64,000 nt of DNA from Achromobacter xylosoxidans (GCF_014490035.1 NZ_CP061008.1:3100001-3164000), one strand, 5' to 3'. Counted from the stretch's first letter, positions 29,046 to 37,085 are shown. Notes: generated from the sequence alone by a model not told the origin. Made by a program: numbers and translations.

Positions 29046-29390
29046 ATGCTGAAAGGAAGCTGCCATTGCGGACAGATCGCGTTCGAAGTCGATGGCGCAC
29101 CGTCCCAGGTACTGGAATGCAATTGCTCGCACTGCAGCCGCAAAGGCTATCTGCTGTGGTTCGTGCCCCGCGCCAGCGTGCGCCTTGCCACGCCCGCCAG
29201 CGGCATGTCGACCTACCGGTTCAACAAGCACGTGATTTCACACCACTTCTGCGCCAATTGCGGCTGCGCGCCATTCGGTTTCGGCGTGGGCGCCAAGGGC
29301 GAAGAGACAGCAGCGGTGAACGTGCGCTGCCTGGAAAACGTGGATCTGAACGCCTGGCCCCGCATCCCGTACGACGGCCGCAGCGTCTGA
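29046..29390 (+). CDS. GFA-family (Gfa-like, DUF636) zinc protein
   Basis: 114 residues. All zinc-binding cysteines of the family are present: CHCG at the start, CNCSHCSRKG, and CANCGC. AAAGGAG precedes the ATG. The family is named after glutathione-dependent formaldehyde-activating enzyme but most members have unknown activity. A likely link to aldehyde or thiol chemistry is only by family. Confidence 0.9.
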   Translation: MLKGSCHCGQIAFEVDGAPSQVLECNCSHCSRKGYLLWFVPRASVRLATPASGMSTYRFNKHVISHHFCANCGCAPFGFGVGAKGEETAAVNVRCLENVDLNAWPRIPYDGRSV

Positions 29391-29495
29391 GCGCCGCGGA
29401 CCGCGCTACATCATAGGGCAAGGCCGCGCCGCGCGATATGGCGAGTGCGTGACATGTCTTTTCATCGATTTGAACTAGTTTCAGGGAAGCGCCGC

Positions 29496-29903
29496 ATGAG
29501 CACCGTAAAACTGCTGTCCGACGAGGAAGTCCGCCAAAACCCGCAAGCCTGGGCCGTGTTCCAAGACATCCGCGCCACGCGCAAGTCGGACTTCGTCAAC
29601 AACTTCTGGCGCGCCCTGGCCAACGATCCGCCGCAGCTGGAACGGGTCTGGGGCCAGCTCAAGCAGGTCATGATGGCCGACGGCGAACTCTCGCCGCTGG
29701 TGCGCGAAATGATCTACATCGCCGTGTCCACCGCCAACGGCTGCTCCTACTGCATCCATTCCCACACCGCCGCCGCCCGCGCCAAGGGCATGACCGACGG
29801 CCAGCATGCCGAACTGCTGGGCGTGATCGGCATGGCCGCGCAAACCAACGCCATGGTCACCGCCATGCAGGTACCCGTCGACGAGGCATTCATCGTGAAA
29901 TAG
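29496..29903 (+). CDS. carboxymuconolactone decarboxylase/AhpD-like protein
   Basis: 135 residues from ATG 29496 (CAGGGAAG upstream). The AhpD-type redox motif is in ANGCSYCIHSHTAAARAKG: a CxxC followed by His three residues later. This indicates peroxidase or thiol-redox activity rather than lactone decarboxylation. Nine bases before the Lon-N-domain gene, so co-transcribed. Confidence 0.9.
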   Translation: MSTVKLLSDEEVRQNPQAWAVFQDIRATRKSDFVNNFWRALANDPPQLERVWGQLKQVMMADGELSPLVREMIYIAVSTANGCSYCIHSHTAAARAKGMTDGQHAELLGVIGMAAQTNAMVTAMQVPVDEAFIVK

Positions 29904-29912
29904 GAGGCCGCC

Positions 29913-30524
29913 ATGTCTCTGATCCCGCTGTTTCCGCTATCCAACGCGCTGTTCCCCGCAGGCGTGCTGCACCTGCGCATCTTCGAGGTGCGCTACCTGG
30001 ACATGATCCGCCGCTGCATCGCGGACGGCAGCGAATTCGGCGTGGTCGGCCTGTTGTCGGGCCAAGAGGTCCGCACCCCCGAAGGCGTGGAGACCCTGGC
30101 CCCCGTCGGCACCATGGCGCGCATCGCAGACTGGGACGCGCCCATGCCGGCCCTGCTGGAGCTGCGCTGCGTCGGCACCAGCCGCTTCCGGCTGCTTTCC
30201 AGCGAGGTGGCAAAATACGGCCTTTGGATGGGCCAGGCCGAGCCCATCCCCGACGACCCGCCCGCGCCCGTGCCGGCCGCCATGCAGCCCAGCGCCGACG
30301 CGCTGGGACGCCTGGTGGCCCAATGGCAGCAAGATGGCGTGTCCCCCGAAAGAATGCCCCTGGGCCCGCCGTTCCGGCTGGATGACAGCGGCTGGGTCGC
30401 CGACCGCTGGTGCGAACTGCTGCCGCTGCCGCCCGACGACAAAGCCGCCTTGCTCGCCATGACCGATCCGGTGGCGCGCCTGGCGGCGATTCAGGACGTG
30501 CTGCGGGGGCAGGGGCTGGCTTAG
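29913..30524 (+). CDS. stand-alone Lon N-terminal (LON substrate-binding) domain protein
   Basis: 203 residues. Opens MSLIPLFPLSNALFPAGVLHLRIFE and continues RYLDMIRRC, the N-terminal domain of Lon protease, without any ATPase or protease part. Such proteins are widespread in proteobacteria; role unknown, perhaps peptide or substrate binding. TAGGAGG precedes the ATG. Confidence 0.88.
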   Translation: MSLIPLFPLSNALFPAGVLHLRIFEVRYLDMIRRCIADGSEFGVVGLLSGQEVRTPEGVETLAPVGTMARIADWDAPMPALLELRCVGTSRFRLLSSEVAKYGLWMGQAEPIPDDPPAPVPAAMQPSADALGRLVAQWQQDGVSPERMPLGPPFRLDDSGWVADRWCELLPLPPDDKAALLAMTDPVARLAAIQDVLRGQGLA

Positions 30525-30584
30525 GACAGATGCCAGGGGCCGCAAGTTGTTTACAAGGCCTGGGCGTAACCGTATTTGGACACC

Positions 30585-31424
30585 ATGGAAATCAGGATAG
30601 ACGAGGGCCTGCGCGCCTACATAGACCCCTTGACCGACGACGAGCGCGAAGCGCTGGAACGCAGCCTGCTCGCCGAAGGCTGTCGCGACGCCCTGGTGCT
30701 ATGGGGCGACCTGCTGGTCGACGGCCACAATCGCCATGCCCTTTGCATGAAGCACGGCATTCCCTTCGAGACCCGCCAGAACACCTCGTTCAAGTCCATC
30801 GAGGACGTGCACCTCTGGATGATCGAAAACCACCTGGGCCGGCGCAGCGTGTCGGACTTCCAGCGCGGGGTGCTGGCGTTGCGCAAGAAGGAAATCCTGC
30901 AGGCGCGCACCGCCTCGGCGCCCGCGCCCGACGATCCCCCCTGGGATGAAGACTCCGGCGAACCGCCGCCATTGCCTGCCGCAGTCGTGTCGCAGGCGCT
31001 GAGCCGGCAGGCCCTGGCACGAGCTGCGCGGATCAGCAGCAATACCTTGGGGCAGATCGAGAAGATACAGAAGGCCGCGGCGCCGGAATTGGTGCGGGCG
31101 GTCAAGGATGGGGCTATCTCCATCAACGCTGCGGCGGCGGTGGCGACGTTGCCGCCGGAGCGGCAGGCTGCGGCTGTGGCCGGCGGCAGGAAGGAATTGC
31201 AGCAGGCTGCCCGGGAAGTCCGCCAGGCCAAGGCGCCGCCGCCGCGGGAGGCTGTGCCGGATATTCCTATTGAGAATATTGCGGATTTGCCGGCTGAGGT
31301 GGCGCGGTTACGGGAGTTGCTGACTCGGCTGACGGATGAGAGGGATCAGTTGAAGAAGAAGGTGATGCATTTGACGGTGGCGCTGGCCGAGGCTAGGAAT
31401 GCGTCGGGGGGAGGGGATGATTGA
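30585..31424 (+). CDS. orphan ParB/RepB-like nuclease-fold protein
   Basis: 279 residues from ATG 30585 (TTG 30576 in frame is weaker). Residues 1-75 look like a ParB N-terminal domain (LVLWGDLLVDGHNRHALCMKHGIPF). A middle helical region (RQALARAARISSNTLGQIEKIQKAAAPELVRAVKDGAISINAAA) resembles the ParB helix-turn-helix, with a C-terminal coiled coil (AEVARLRELLTRLTDERDQLKKKV). There is no ParA partner here. Similar proteins occur on plasmids and integrated elements; it sits at the edge of the low-GC patch that follows. Confidence 0.75.
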   Translation: MEIRIDEGLRAYIDPLTDDEREALERSLLAEGCRDALVLWGDLLVDGHNRHALCMKHGIPFETRQNTSFKSIEDVHLWMIENHLGRRSVSDFQRGVLALRKKEILQARTASAPAPDDPPWDEDSGEPPPLPAAVVSQALSRQALARAARISSNTLGQIEKIQKAAAPELVRAVKDGAISINAAAAVATLPPERQAAAVAGGRKELQQAAREVRQAKAPPPREAVPDIPIENIADLPAEVARLRELLTRLTDERDQLKKKVMHLTVALAEARNASGGGDD

Positions 31425-31603
31425 AGGCAGGAGCAATTGCCAAGCGCGGGCGTTGCTTCGTGTGGTCTGGCAACCTGGCGATGTAAGCCGTTGATGGACT
31501 TGCTCCAACCTTGCGAAATTTCTGCTTTCCGCCAAGAGCGGCGATTTCACGCTTGCGGGTCTATACTCGGCACCCGCCAATTTGCGTGATACGACAAGGC
31601 CAA

Positions 31604-31986
31604 ATGAAAGCAAGAGAATTGCTCATCGCTACGCTGGGAGCGTTGGTGTTGAGTCAACCATCGCCATCCTTCGCACAAAGCATCAACGGGAAGAATCTCT
31701 ACACGCAGAGATGCGCGATGTGCCACGGCGCAGATATCAAGGGTACGGGCCTTTGGCCAAGAAAAGCAATCCTCCCACGCCCGATCTCACAACTGCTGCG
31801 TTCAAGAAGCGGCTCAATGACTATCCGGGCGTCATCGTCTCATCGGTAATCCTTCGTCCGAACGGAGACCTGATTCCGAGAACGTTGAGGGAGAACGGCG
31901 TAAAGCTGGCGCCGCACTCTTGGACTGTTCAGGATTTTCGTGATTTGAACAAATACATGAGCGATGTGATTGCAAAAAGCCGATGA
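31604..31986 (+). pseudogene. frameshifted c-type cytochrome gene
   Basis: From ATG 31604 a signal peptide (MKARELLIATLGALVLS... SFA) and haem motif CAMCHG are read in one frame. After about 31745 the likely continuation (PLAKKSNPPTPDLTTAAFKKRL ... FRDLNKYMSDVIAKSR) lies in the frame one base earlier and runs to 31986. Loss of one base around ACGGGCCTTTGG explains it. Intact, it would be a ~127-residue periplasmic class I cytochrome c. Base composition is lower in GC than upstream genes. A sequencing error is the alternative. Confidence 0.75.
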
Positions 31987-32149
31987 GGGCGCGTTGGCCG
32001 GCTGGCTGCGCGGCAACTTCGCGATCCGGATCAAAGCGAACAAGACGGTCAGTATCCGATTCGACGGACTGGATGAATTGCAGCGGGATGGAGGCTGCCG
32101 CTACGCCGTCGTATCGCTTGGCAGGATCGGATTGCTACTTCCGGGCTAG
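31970..32149 (+). pseudogene. C-terminal remnant of an unidentified gene
   Basis: An open frame without a credible start reads QKADEGALAGWLRGNFAIRI, then a basic/acidic beta-like segment (VSIRFDGLDELQRDGG, YAVVSLGRIGLLLPG) to TAG at 32147. The amino acid pattern looks genuinely protein-like, and the stop lies 65 bases before the peptidase gene. I cannot name a family. It may be the tail of a gene whose front was lost when the cytochrome segment was joined. Confidence 0.35.
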
Positions 32150-32214
32150 TTACTTACCACGCGATCACGAATAACCTAGATCCGATTTTAGGCAAGCGTC
32201 TAAAGGGAGGGTCT

Positions 32215-32988
32215 ATGCTTGAACGTAGCTATCTCAGCAACCGCTACACCGTCTCGGATCCGGACGCGCGGCTGAGGCGGGAAGACAATCTCATGGCGTT
32301 CGAAACGGCCAATGGAGAGATTCAAAAAATACCGCAAGGGATCGTCATACGTGTTGACGCGATTCAGCGCTTGCAGACGGGAGCAAAGAAGGTCGCACTG
32401 TTTGCGCATGCCGTCCGAGAAAACGGCGAGCCACTTGGCTGGACCTCGACAAAGAACTTCGAAGGCTCGTTTATCAATGAGACCCTTGATCTGCTCAAAC
32501 CCGGGGCTGGAAGCGGAAAGTTCGGTCCTAACGCAGCGTGGTCGCGTGGCGCCTACATTGGCCAGATCGACCTCGTCGAAATAGTCGATTCGACAACGGA
32601 AATTGAGCGTCTTTCTATTGCTACCGTTACGCCATATCTGGAAATGGTAGGGAAGGCGAAGTCGTCAGGTGTAAACCTTACCATCAATAGCGGGTTCCGA
32701 TCCTATCCGGAGCAGAAGATGCTGTGGGATGGGTATGTCAAGCGTCTTCCCGGATTCAATTTGGCTGCGAAACCCGGCAACTCGAACCACCAGAACGGGA
32801 TCGCCATCGATATCGCTGTCGCGGGTGCGGACGGCAACGAGGTCTATGAGTGGCTAAAACAAAACGCGCCTCGCTTTGGGTTCGTTCGCACTGTCAGCGG
32901 TGAGCCATGGCATTGGGAACACGATCCCACACGCGCTCAGCAGGCGGTTCAAAATGGCACCTACAAAATTCCATCTGTGACTGGCTGA
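32215..32988 (+). CDS. M15/VanY-type D,D-carboxypeptidase-like protein without signal peptide
   Basis: 257 residues. The C-terminal half is a VanY-like peptidase: INSGFRSYPEQ (159-167), GNSNHQNGIAIDI with zinc ligands His192 and Asp199, and GEPWHWEHD with a general-base Glu and zinc ligand His233. The N-terminal ~125 residues (MAFETANGEIQKIPQGIVIRV) may be an SH3-like or other accessory domain. No signal peptide is visible, so export would need a dedicated system or lysis; phage endolysin or secreted effector origin is possible. Lower GC than the chromosome around it. Confidence 0.82.
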   Translation: MLERSYLSNRYTVSDPDARLRREDNLMAFETANGEIQKIPQGIVIRVDAIQRLQTGAKKVALFAHAVRENGEPLGWTSTKNFEGSFINETLDLLKPGAGSGKFGPNAAWSRGAYIGQIDLVEIVDSTTEIERLSIATVTPYLEMVGKAKSSGVNLTINSGFRSYPEQKMLWDGYVKRLPGFNLAAKPGNSNHQNGIAIDIAVAGADGNEVYEWLKQNAPRFGFVRTVSGEPWHWEHDPTRAQQAVQNGTYKIPSVTG

Positions 32989-33060
32989 CAGGGCGAATCT
33001 CTTTGGAACTGCCCGTGAAGCCGTAAGCAGAGAAAGGTTCAAACTACGGGCGGTCCCGTC

Positions 33061-34116
33061 CTAGGTAGCTTCCAGCTTTGCAGTGCGCTTGCGTCGCAGC
33101 TCAACCACCTGTTCCGCGCCTACAGCCCGAGCTCGCAACTGCCCACAGCCCCCATCCACATCCTGCCCAGCGCTATTTCTCACCTTGGTCAGCACGCCAC
33201 GGCTTTGCAGGGAGCGGACGATCTCGTGGATGCGCTCGGTTTCGGGGCGCTGGTAGTCATCCCCTTCAAGGCTATTGAAGGGGATGACGTTGAGTACCCC
33301 ATATTTGCCTTTCAGCAGACGCACGACCGCATCGAGTTCGTCGTCGCCGTCGTTGATGCCCTTGAGCAGCGTCCACTGATACTGGATCGGATAGTCGGTG
33401 TCGCGAGCGTATCTCTCGCCCAGTTCGATCAGTTCTTCCGGCGCAATTTTCGGCGCGCGCGGCAGCAGGTGTGCGCGCAGTTCGGCCTTGGTTGTGTGCA
33501 GCGACAGCGCCAGCGCGGGCTTGACGCGTTGTTGCGGCAGGGCCTCGAACACGCGCAGGTCGCCCACGGTTGAGAACACGAGATTTTTGTGGCCGATATT
33601 GCCCTCGGTGCCGAGCAGGTCGATGGCTTCGAGCACGTTGTCGAGGTTGTGCGCCGGTTCACCCATGCCCATGAAGACGACTTTTTTCACTACGCGCTGA
33701 CGCCGCGCCAGCACGACCTGGGCCAGGATTTCCATGCTCGTGACCTGGCGGATCAGGCCGCTCTTGCCGGTCATACAGAAGCGGCAGCCGACCGCGCAAC
33801 CGACCTGGGTGGAGACGCAGAGTCCGTCGCGCGGCAACAGCACGCTTTCCACCATCTGCCCGTCGGCGAGTTCGACCAGCAAGCGCGAGCCGTCGTTACC
33901 TGCGTGTTCGGAGCGGACGCGGGCGAGGGCGTCCAGCTCCGCCGTCAAAGCCGGGACGGCGTCACGTAGCGCGAGAGGCAGAAAGTGCTCGGCGCTCCGG
34001 CGTCGCGTGCCGGTGTCGAGCGCTTGCCCTTGCAGCCAGACGCGCACGAGGCGGCCACGGTGGACGGGCAGGGCGCCGAGAGCGGCGAGGCGTTGGTCGA
34101 AGTCGGAGTAGCGCAT
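33061..34116 (-). CDS. RlmN-like radical SAM RNA methyltransferase
   Basis: 351 residues. The radical SAM cluster motif CxxxCxxC is Cys107, Cys111, Cys114 (GCAVGCRFCMTG); GMGEP follows near 150. The methyl-carrying cysteine typical of RlmN/Cfr is Cys324 in AGQDVDGGCGQLRA. These enzymes methylate C2 (RlmN) or C8 (Cfr) of adenines in 23S rRNA or tRNA. This copy sits in an accessory patch with no ndk, pilW or hisS neighbours, so it is probably a paralogue of the housekeeping rlmN. Target unknown. Confidence 0.85.
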   Translation of the reverse strand: MRYSDFDQRLAALGALPVHRGRLVRVWLQGQALDTGTRRRSAEHFLPLALRDAVPALTAELDALARVRSEHAGNDGSRLLVELADGQMVESVLLPRDGLCVSTQVGCAVGCRFCMTGKSGLIRQVTSMEILAQVVLARRQRVVKKVVFMGMGEPAHNLDNVLEAIDLLGTEGNIGHKNLVFSTVGDLRVFEALPQQRVKPALALSLHTTKAELRAHLLPRAPKIAPEELIELGERYARDTDYPIQYQWTLLKGINDGDDELDAVVRLLKGKYGVLNVIPFNSLEGDDYQRPETERIHEIVRSLQSRGVLTKVRNSAGQDVDGGCGQLRARAVGAEQVVELRRKRTAKLEAT

Positions 34117-34445
34117 GGGGGGCGCATTTTACCCTGCCGCTGGAACGAGCTGTCGTAGGGTAGGTGGTCTCGTTGCCGACTACTGCCGAGATTTCGAAGG
34201 TCGGTAACCGCCGGTTGGTCTGCTACCGGCAAGTGGCAGTCCTCCACGGATTGCGTCACGTGGGAATCACACCCTGAGGATTTATCCGCGTCATTTCAAC
34301 GTGCGCGTGCCGCTTTGAGTTTGATTTTTCGCTCGATCAAGTCGCACGTTGCACTTGACCTGGCTCGGGTTTCCCTGGTTAATGTCGCTGCCCATGATTT
34401 AGCGGCTCCAGCGCAGGATTATTTCCGTTTCTCCACGTCAAGGTT
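34117..34445. other. intergenic region between divergent genes
   Basis: The 329 bases between the RlmN-like and diguanylate cyclase genes contain no convincing reading frame or RNA gene. One short inverted repeat (GCCGGT at 34210 with ACCGGC at 34225) is visible. It presumably carries both promoters. Confidence 0.4.
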
Positions 34446-35648
34446 ATGGTTGCATCCACTCTCGTTGCCATGCTGTGTGCACATCTATTGTGCTTTTCGG
34501 GCATGTTTTTGCTGATTAGCCGCCGCTTGCCCGGCAACAGGATGGGAATGGACTTTTTCGCCGCGGGCAATCTCCTGCTGGCGTTGGCCTATATCCTGCA
34601 ACTGGTTGAAGGCGGACCCGCCTGGAGTGTGATGAGCGTCGTTAATCACACCCTCACGCTGGCTGCCCCGATCGCCTACTGGCTAGGCGCCATGCGCTTC
34701 TTTGGGCGTCAGGTCCGATTGTGGCGCACGTTGATCATTTTTTCCGTGGTCTATGGCATTGCGCAATGCCTGGTGCAATGGGGCGCAGGACCCACCGCGC
34801 GTTACGCAATGCTTGCGGCGATGGCGAGCGTGCTCTTCTTTGCAATGACCATAACCGTGATCTATGGCGTTCGCACTTTCGCGAAAGATCTGCACGGGGA
34901 GATGTTCTTCTTCGCGTTCCTGATAGGCGGAATCTGCATTCTGAATGCGCTGAAGTTCTTGAAAATCGTAGATGGCGGCCTGGATGCGCTGCATATGGAT
35001 AGTCGATTTCAGATGATCTTCTACATCTACATGTCGACCCTGGCGACCATAGTCCCACCTTCCATTGTCTGGCTGGTACTGCGGCGGCTGACGGATAGCC
35101 TGCGCAATATGGCGGCGCGCGATCCCATGACGGATCTCCTCAATCGCCGAGGACTCCAGGAGGCGCTCACCCGGTCTTTTAATTCTCGGAATGCCGGGGC
35201 GGCTCGATTGCTGCTGTTGGACGTCGACCATTTCAAGCTTATCAATGACACCTATGGGCATCAAGCTGGCGATGAAGTGATCTGCCAAGTCGCGGACATA
35301 CTTCGTTCCACGGTTCGCAACGGGGACTTGACGGGGCGTATTGGCGGGGAAGAGTTTGTGGCTGTTTTTCTGGAAGCTGATGGGGACCGTGTAATCCACT
35401 TGGCGGAACGTCTGCGTGCCAGCGTTGAGAATCAGGCAATCAAAGTGACGGGTTCCGACGATGTGCTGCGCTGCACGGTCACCATTGGAGTTTCACCACC
35501 GTTTCATGGTGTGCATGAGTTGGAGGATGCGCTTAACGAGGCCGATGCTGCTCTTTATAGGGGAAAGGCGGCAGGGCGCAATCGGATCGAATCAGCCGAC
35601 GTCGGCATCAGCGTTTCGGTTGAGGGCGCTAAATCAGCAATGGCTTGA
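34446..35648 (+). CDS. membrane-bound diguanylate cyclase (GGDEF)
   Basis: 400 residues. The first ~215 hold about six or seven membrane helices (MVASTLVAMLCAHLLCFSGM onward), forming a sensory membrane module I do not recognise. The GGDEF domain starts at RDPMTDLLNRRGL (225-237), with LLLLDVDHFKLINDTYGH and active-site GGEEF at 300-304. An inhibitory I-site RxxD (Arg291-Asp294) lies five residues before it, so product inhibition is expected. It should make cyclic di-GMP in response to a membrane signal. It stands alone, without an EAL domain or partner. Confidence 0.92.
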   Translation: MVASTLVAMLCAHLLCFSGMFLLISRRLPGNRMGMDFFAAGNLLLALAYILQLVEGGPAWSVMSVVNHTLTLAAPIAYWLGAMRFFGRQVRLWRTLIIFSVVYGIAQCLVQWGAGPTARYAMLAAMASVLFFAMTITVIYGVRTFAKDLHGEMFFFAFLIGGICILNALKFLKIVDGGLDALHMDSRFQMIFYIYMSTLATIVPPSIVWLVLRRLTDSLRNMAARDPMTDLLNRRGLQEALTRSFNSRNAGAARLLLLDVDHFKLINDTYGHQAGDEVICQVADILRSTVRNGDLTGRIGGEEFVAVFLEADGDRVIHLAERLRASVENQAIKVTGSDDVLRCTVTIGVSPPFHGVHELEDALNEADAALYRGKAAGRNRIESADVGISVSVEGAKSAMA

Positions 35649-35661
35649 AATAAAAAAAATA

Positions 35662-35680
35662 GGCGCCAGACTGCAATTTC
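35662..35680. repeat. degenerate copy of the GTGTCAGACTACAATT motif
   Basis: GGCGCCAGACTGCAATTTC just after the cyclase stop matches the dispersed motif GGTGTCAGACTACAATTTC with three differences, in the same orientation as the copies at 38588 and 39920. Confidence 0.5.
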
Positions 35681-35699
35681 GCTACCAAAGAGCTGAGAA

Positions 35700-35739
35700 A
35701 ATTGTAGTCTGACACCTTATTTCCTGACACCTTATTTCC
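35700..35739. repeat. dispersed motif copy plus 15-bp tandem repeat
   Basis: AATTGTAGTCTGACACC at 35700-35716. Its end merges into two perfect head-to-tail copies of TGACACCTTATTTCC (35710-35724, 35725-35739), suggesting slippage or unequal joining at this site. Confidence 0.8.
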
Positions 35740-35757
35740 TCTGCCTTGACGCTGAAA

Positions 35758-35773
35758 AATTGTAGTCTGACAC
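35758..35773. repeat. dispersed motif copy
   Basis: AATTGTAGTCTGACAC, 41 bases before the YDKYG-repeat gene. The preceding GCTGAAAA also resembles the sequence before the copy at 35700 (GCTGAGAAA). Confidence 0.8.
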
Positions 35774-35814
35774 AGAGGTTCCTGGGTTCTGATGTTCCAA
35801 TGGAAGGAATTGCC

Positions 35815-36183
35815 ATGAAATTTCTCATCTCGTGCACATGCGTGATGCTGATCGGCATCTCAGCTGCGTATGCCGATCAAAATTTCCACGACAAATATGG
35901 CAGCTCGCTCGGTCATATCGATGACGATGGAAATATATATGACAAGTATGGCAGCTACCAAGGCCGCGTTAACAAAGACGGCAACAGGTACGATAGGTAC
36001 GGCAGCCTCCTTGGTCGAAGCGATTCCAACGGCAACCAATACGATAAGTACGGAAGCTATCTTGGTCGTATTAACAGCGATGGAAGCATGTATGACAAGT
36101 ACGGTAGCTCACGCGGCCGAGTTAATAGCGACGGCAACATTTATGACCAATATGGTAATCACCGTGGTCGCATTAGCCGCTGA
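35815..36183 (+). CDS. exported protein of five YDKYG repeats
   Basis: 122 residues from ATG 35815 (GGAAGGAA upstream). A signal peptide (MKFLISCTCVMLIGISAAYA) is followed almost entirely by ~17-residue repeats of the type YDKYGSYLGRINSDGNx; five to six copies, with the last degenerating at GNHRGRISR. The Asp/Asn-Gly turns and alternating aromatic residues suggest a regular beta repeat. It should be periplasmic or surface-exposed. Function unknown. GC content is low compared with the chromosome. Confidence 0.8.
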   Translation: MKFLISCTCVMLIGISAAYADQNFHDKYGSSLGHIDDDGNIYDKYGSYQGRVNKDGNRYDRYGSLLGRSDSNGNQYDKYGSYLGRINSDGSMYDKYGSSRGRVNSDGNIYDQYGNHRGRISR

Positions 36184-36187
36184 CTAG

Positions 36188-36361
36188 GATAGGAAGAGAA
36201 GAAAAATACCGCTACTTGATGAAAGTGACGTACCAGATTTCTGGTCGGCACTTGTTGCGGCTGGATATGCCAAGGACGATTTTGAACCGATTGAAATCGA
36301 AGATAAGCCACAGACATCAGGCTTCTATGCGCTTCGTGGTAAAGCTGCCGTCCGAAGATAA
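36188..36361 (+). pseudogene. C-terminal remnant of an unidentified gene
   Basis: An open frame with no start codon reads LLDESDVPDFWSALVAAGYA, then DDFEPIEIEDKP and GFYALRGKAAVRR, ending at TAA 36359. The composition is that of a real acidic, soluble protein, and no competing gene exists in this 304-base gap. The 5' part is absent; the stop of the YDKYG-repeat gene lies immediately upstream. I do not recognise it. Confidence 0.45.
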
Positions 36362-36389
36362 TTGACTGCAGTCACACGCGAGAGTACAA

Positions 36390-36443
36390 GGTGTCTGACT
36401 ACGGTTTTACTGCCTAGATGCTGGGAAATCATAGTCTGACACC
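36390..36443. repeat. inverted pair of dispersed motif copies
   Basis: GGTGTCTGACTAC (36390-36402) and ATAGTCTGACACC (36431-36443) are an imperfect inverted repeat formed by two oppositely oriented versions of the motif. The pair lies 45 bases before the Ltp-repeat gene and could also form a hairpin. Confidence 0.7.
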
Positions 36444-36487
36444 GTTTCCTCATGTGAAATTTCCTGAAAAATCTACAGCAAAGGTAT

Positions 36488-36880
36488 ATGAAAAAAATAG
36501 CACCTCGAGCATGCATTCCATTTATTATTGTTGCAACGCTTGGAATGACGGCGACATGGGCTCAAGATCTCACCATTCCCCAAAAAAATGCTGTTCGCTC
36601 GGCCAAGCAATACCTTAGCTTTGCGGGTTTCTCACGCAATGGACTGATTGGTCAGCTGTCGTCGGATGCGGCTGATGGCTACAAAGTTGCGGATGCGACG
36701 GTGGCAGTGGATAGCCTCAACGTCGATTGGAACAAGCAAGCTGCGAGATCCGCAAAGAACTATGTAGACATGATGGGCTTTTCGTGCAAAGGCCTCATTC
36801 AGCAGCTTTCGTCGAATGCGGAAAAATACACCAATAGCGAAGCAACCTATGGCGCGCGAGCGGTGGGTGTGTGCGAATAG
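36488..36880 (+). CDS. exported protein with two Ltp-type repeats
   Basis: 130 residues. A signal peptide (MKKIAPRACIPFIIVATLGM to TWA) has no lipobox, so the mature protein is probably periplasmic. Two repeats follow, at about 34-80 (NAVRSAKQYLSFAGFSRNGL) and 83-126 (KQAARSAKNYVDMMGFSCKG), each with LIxQLSS and the linking VDSLNVDWN. This matches the Ltp/host-cell-surface lipoprotein domain. In Streptococcus phage TP-J34 such a protein blocks DNA injection by related phages, so a superinfection-exclusion role is possible but untested here. Confidence 0.78.
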   Translation: MKKIAPRACIPFIIVATLGMTATWAQDLTIPQKNAVRSAKQYLSFAGFSRNGLIGQLSSDAADGYKVADATVAVDSLNVDWNKQAARSAKNYVDMMGFSCKGLIQQLSSNAEKYTNSEATYGARAVGVCE

Positions 36881-37085
36881 ACGGATTGCAGAATGCGATC
36901 ATTGAGAATGACATCCCGGAAACCGGTCGTTTGCCAGCATTGACCTGCACAGCCCAAAGCCGCTAGGATTGCAGACATGGCTACTCGCTCCAAATCCCTC
37001 TTTTCGCTGGTCCGTGCATGTTGTCAGAACGTGCCGGGGGAAACTGCGCCTAGCAATTAGCTATACGTTGAATCAATCGCCTCTG

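Noticed and set aside
36390..36443. Integron attC site
   Set aside because: The inverted pair lacks attC core sequences and no integrase is visible; it is better treated as two copies of the dispersed motif.
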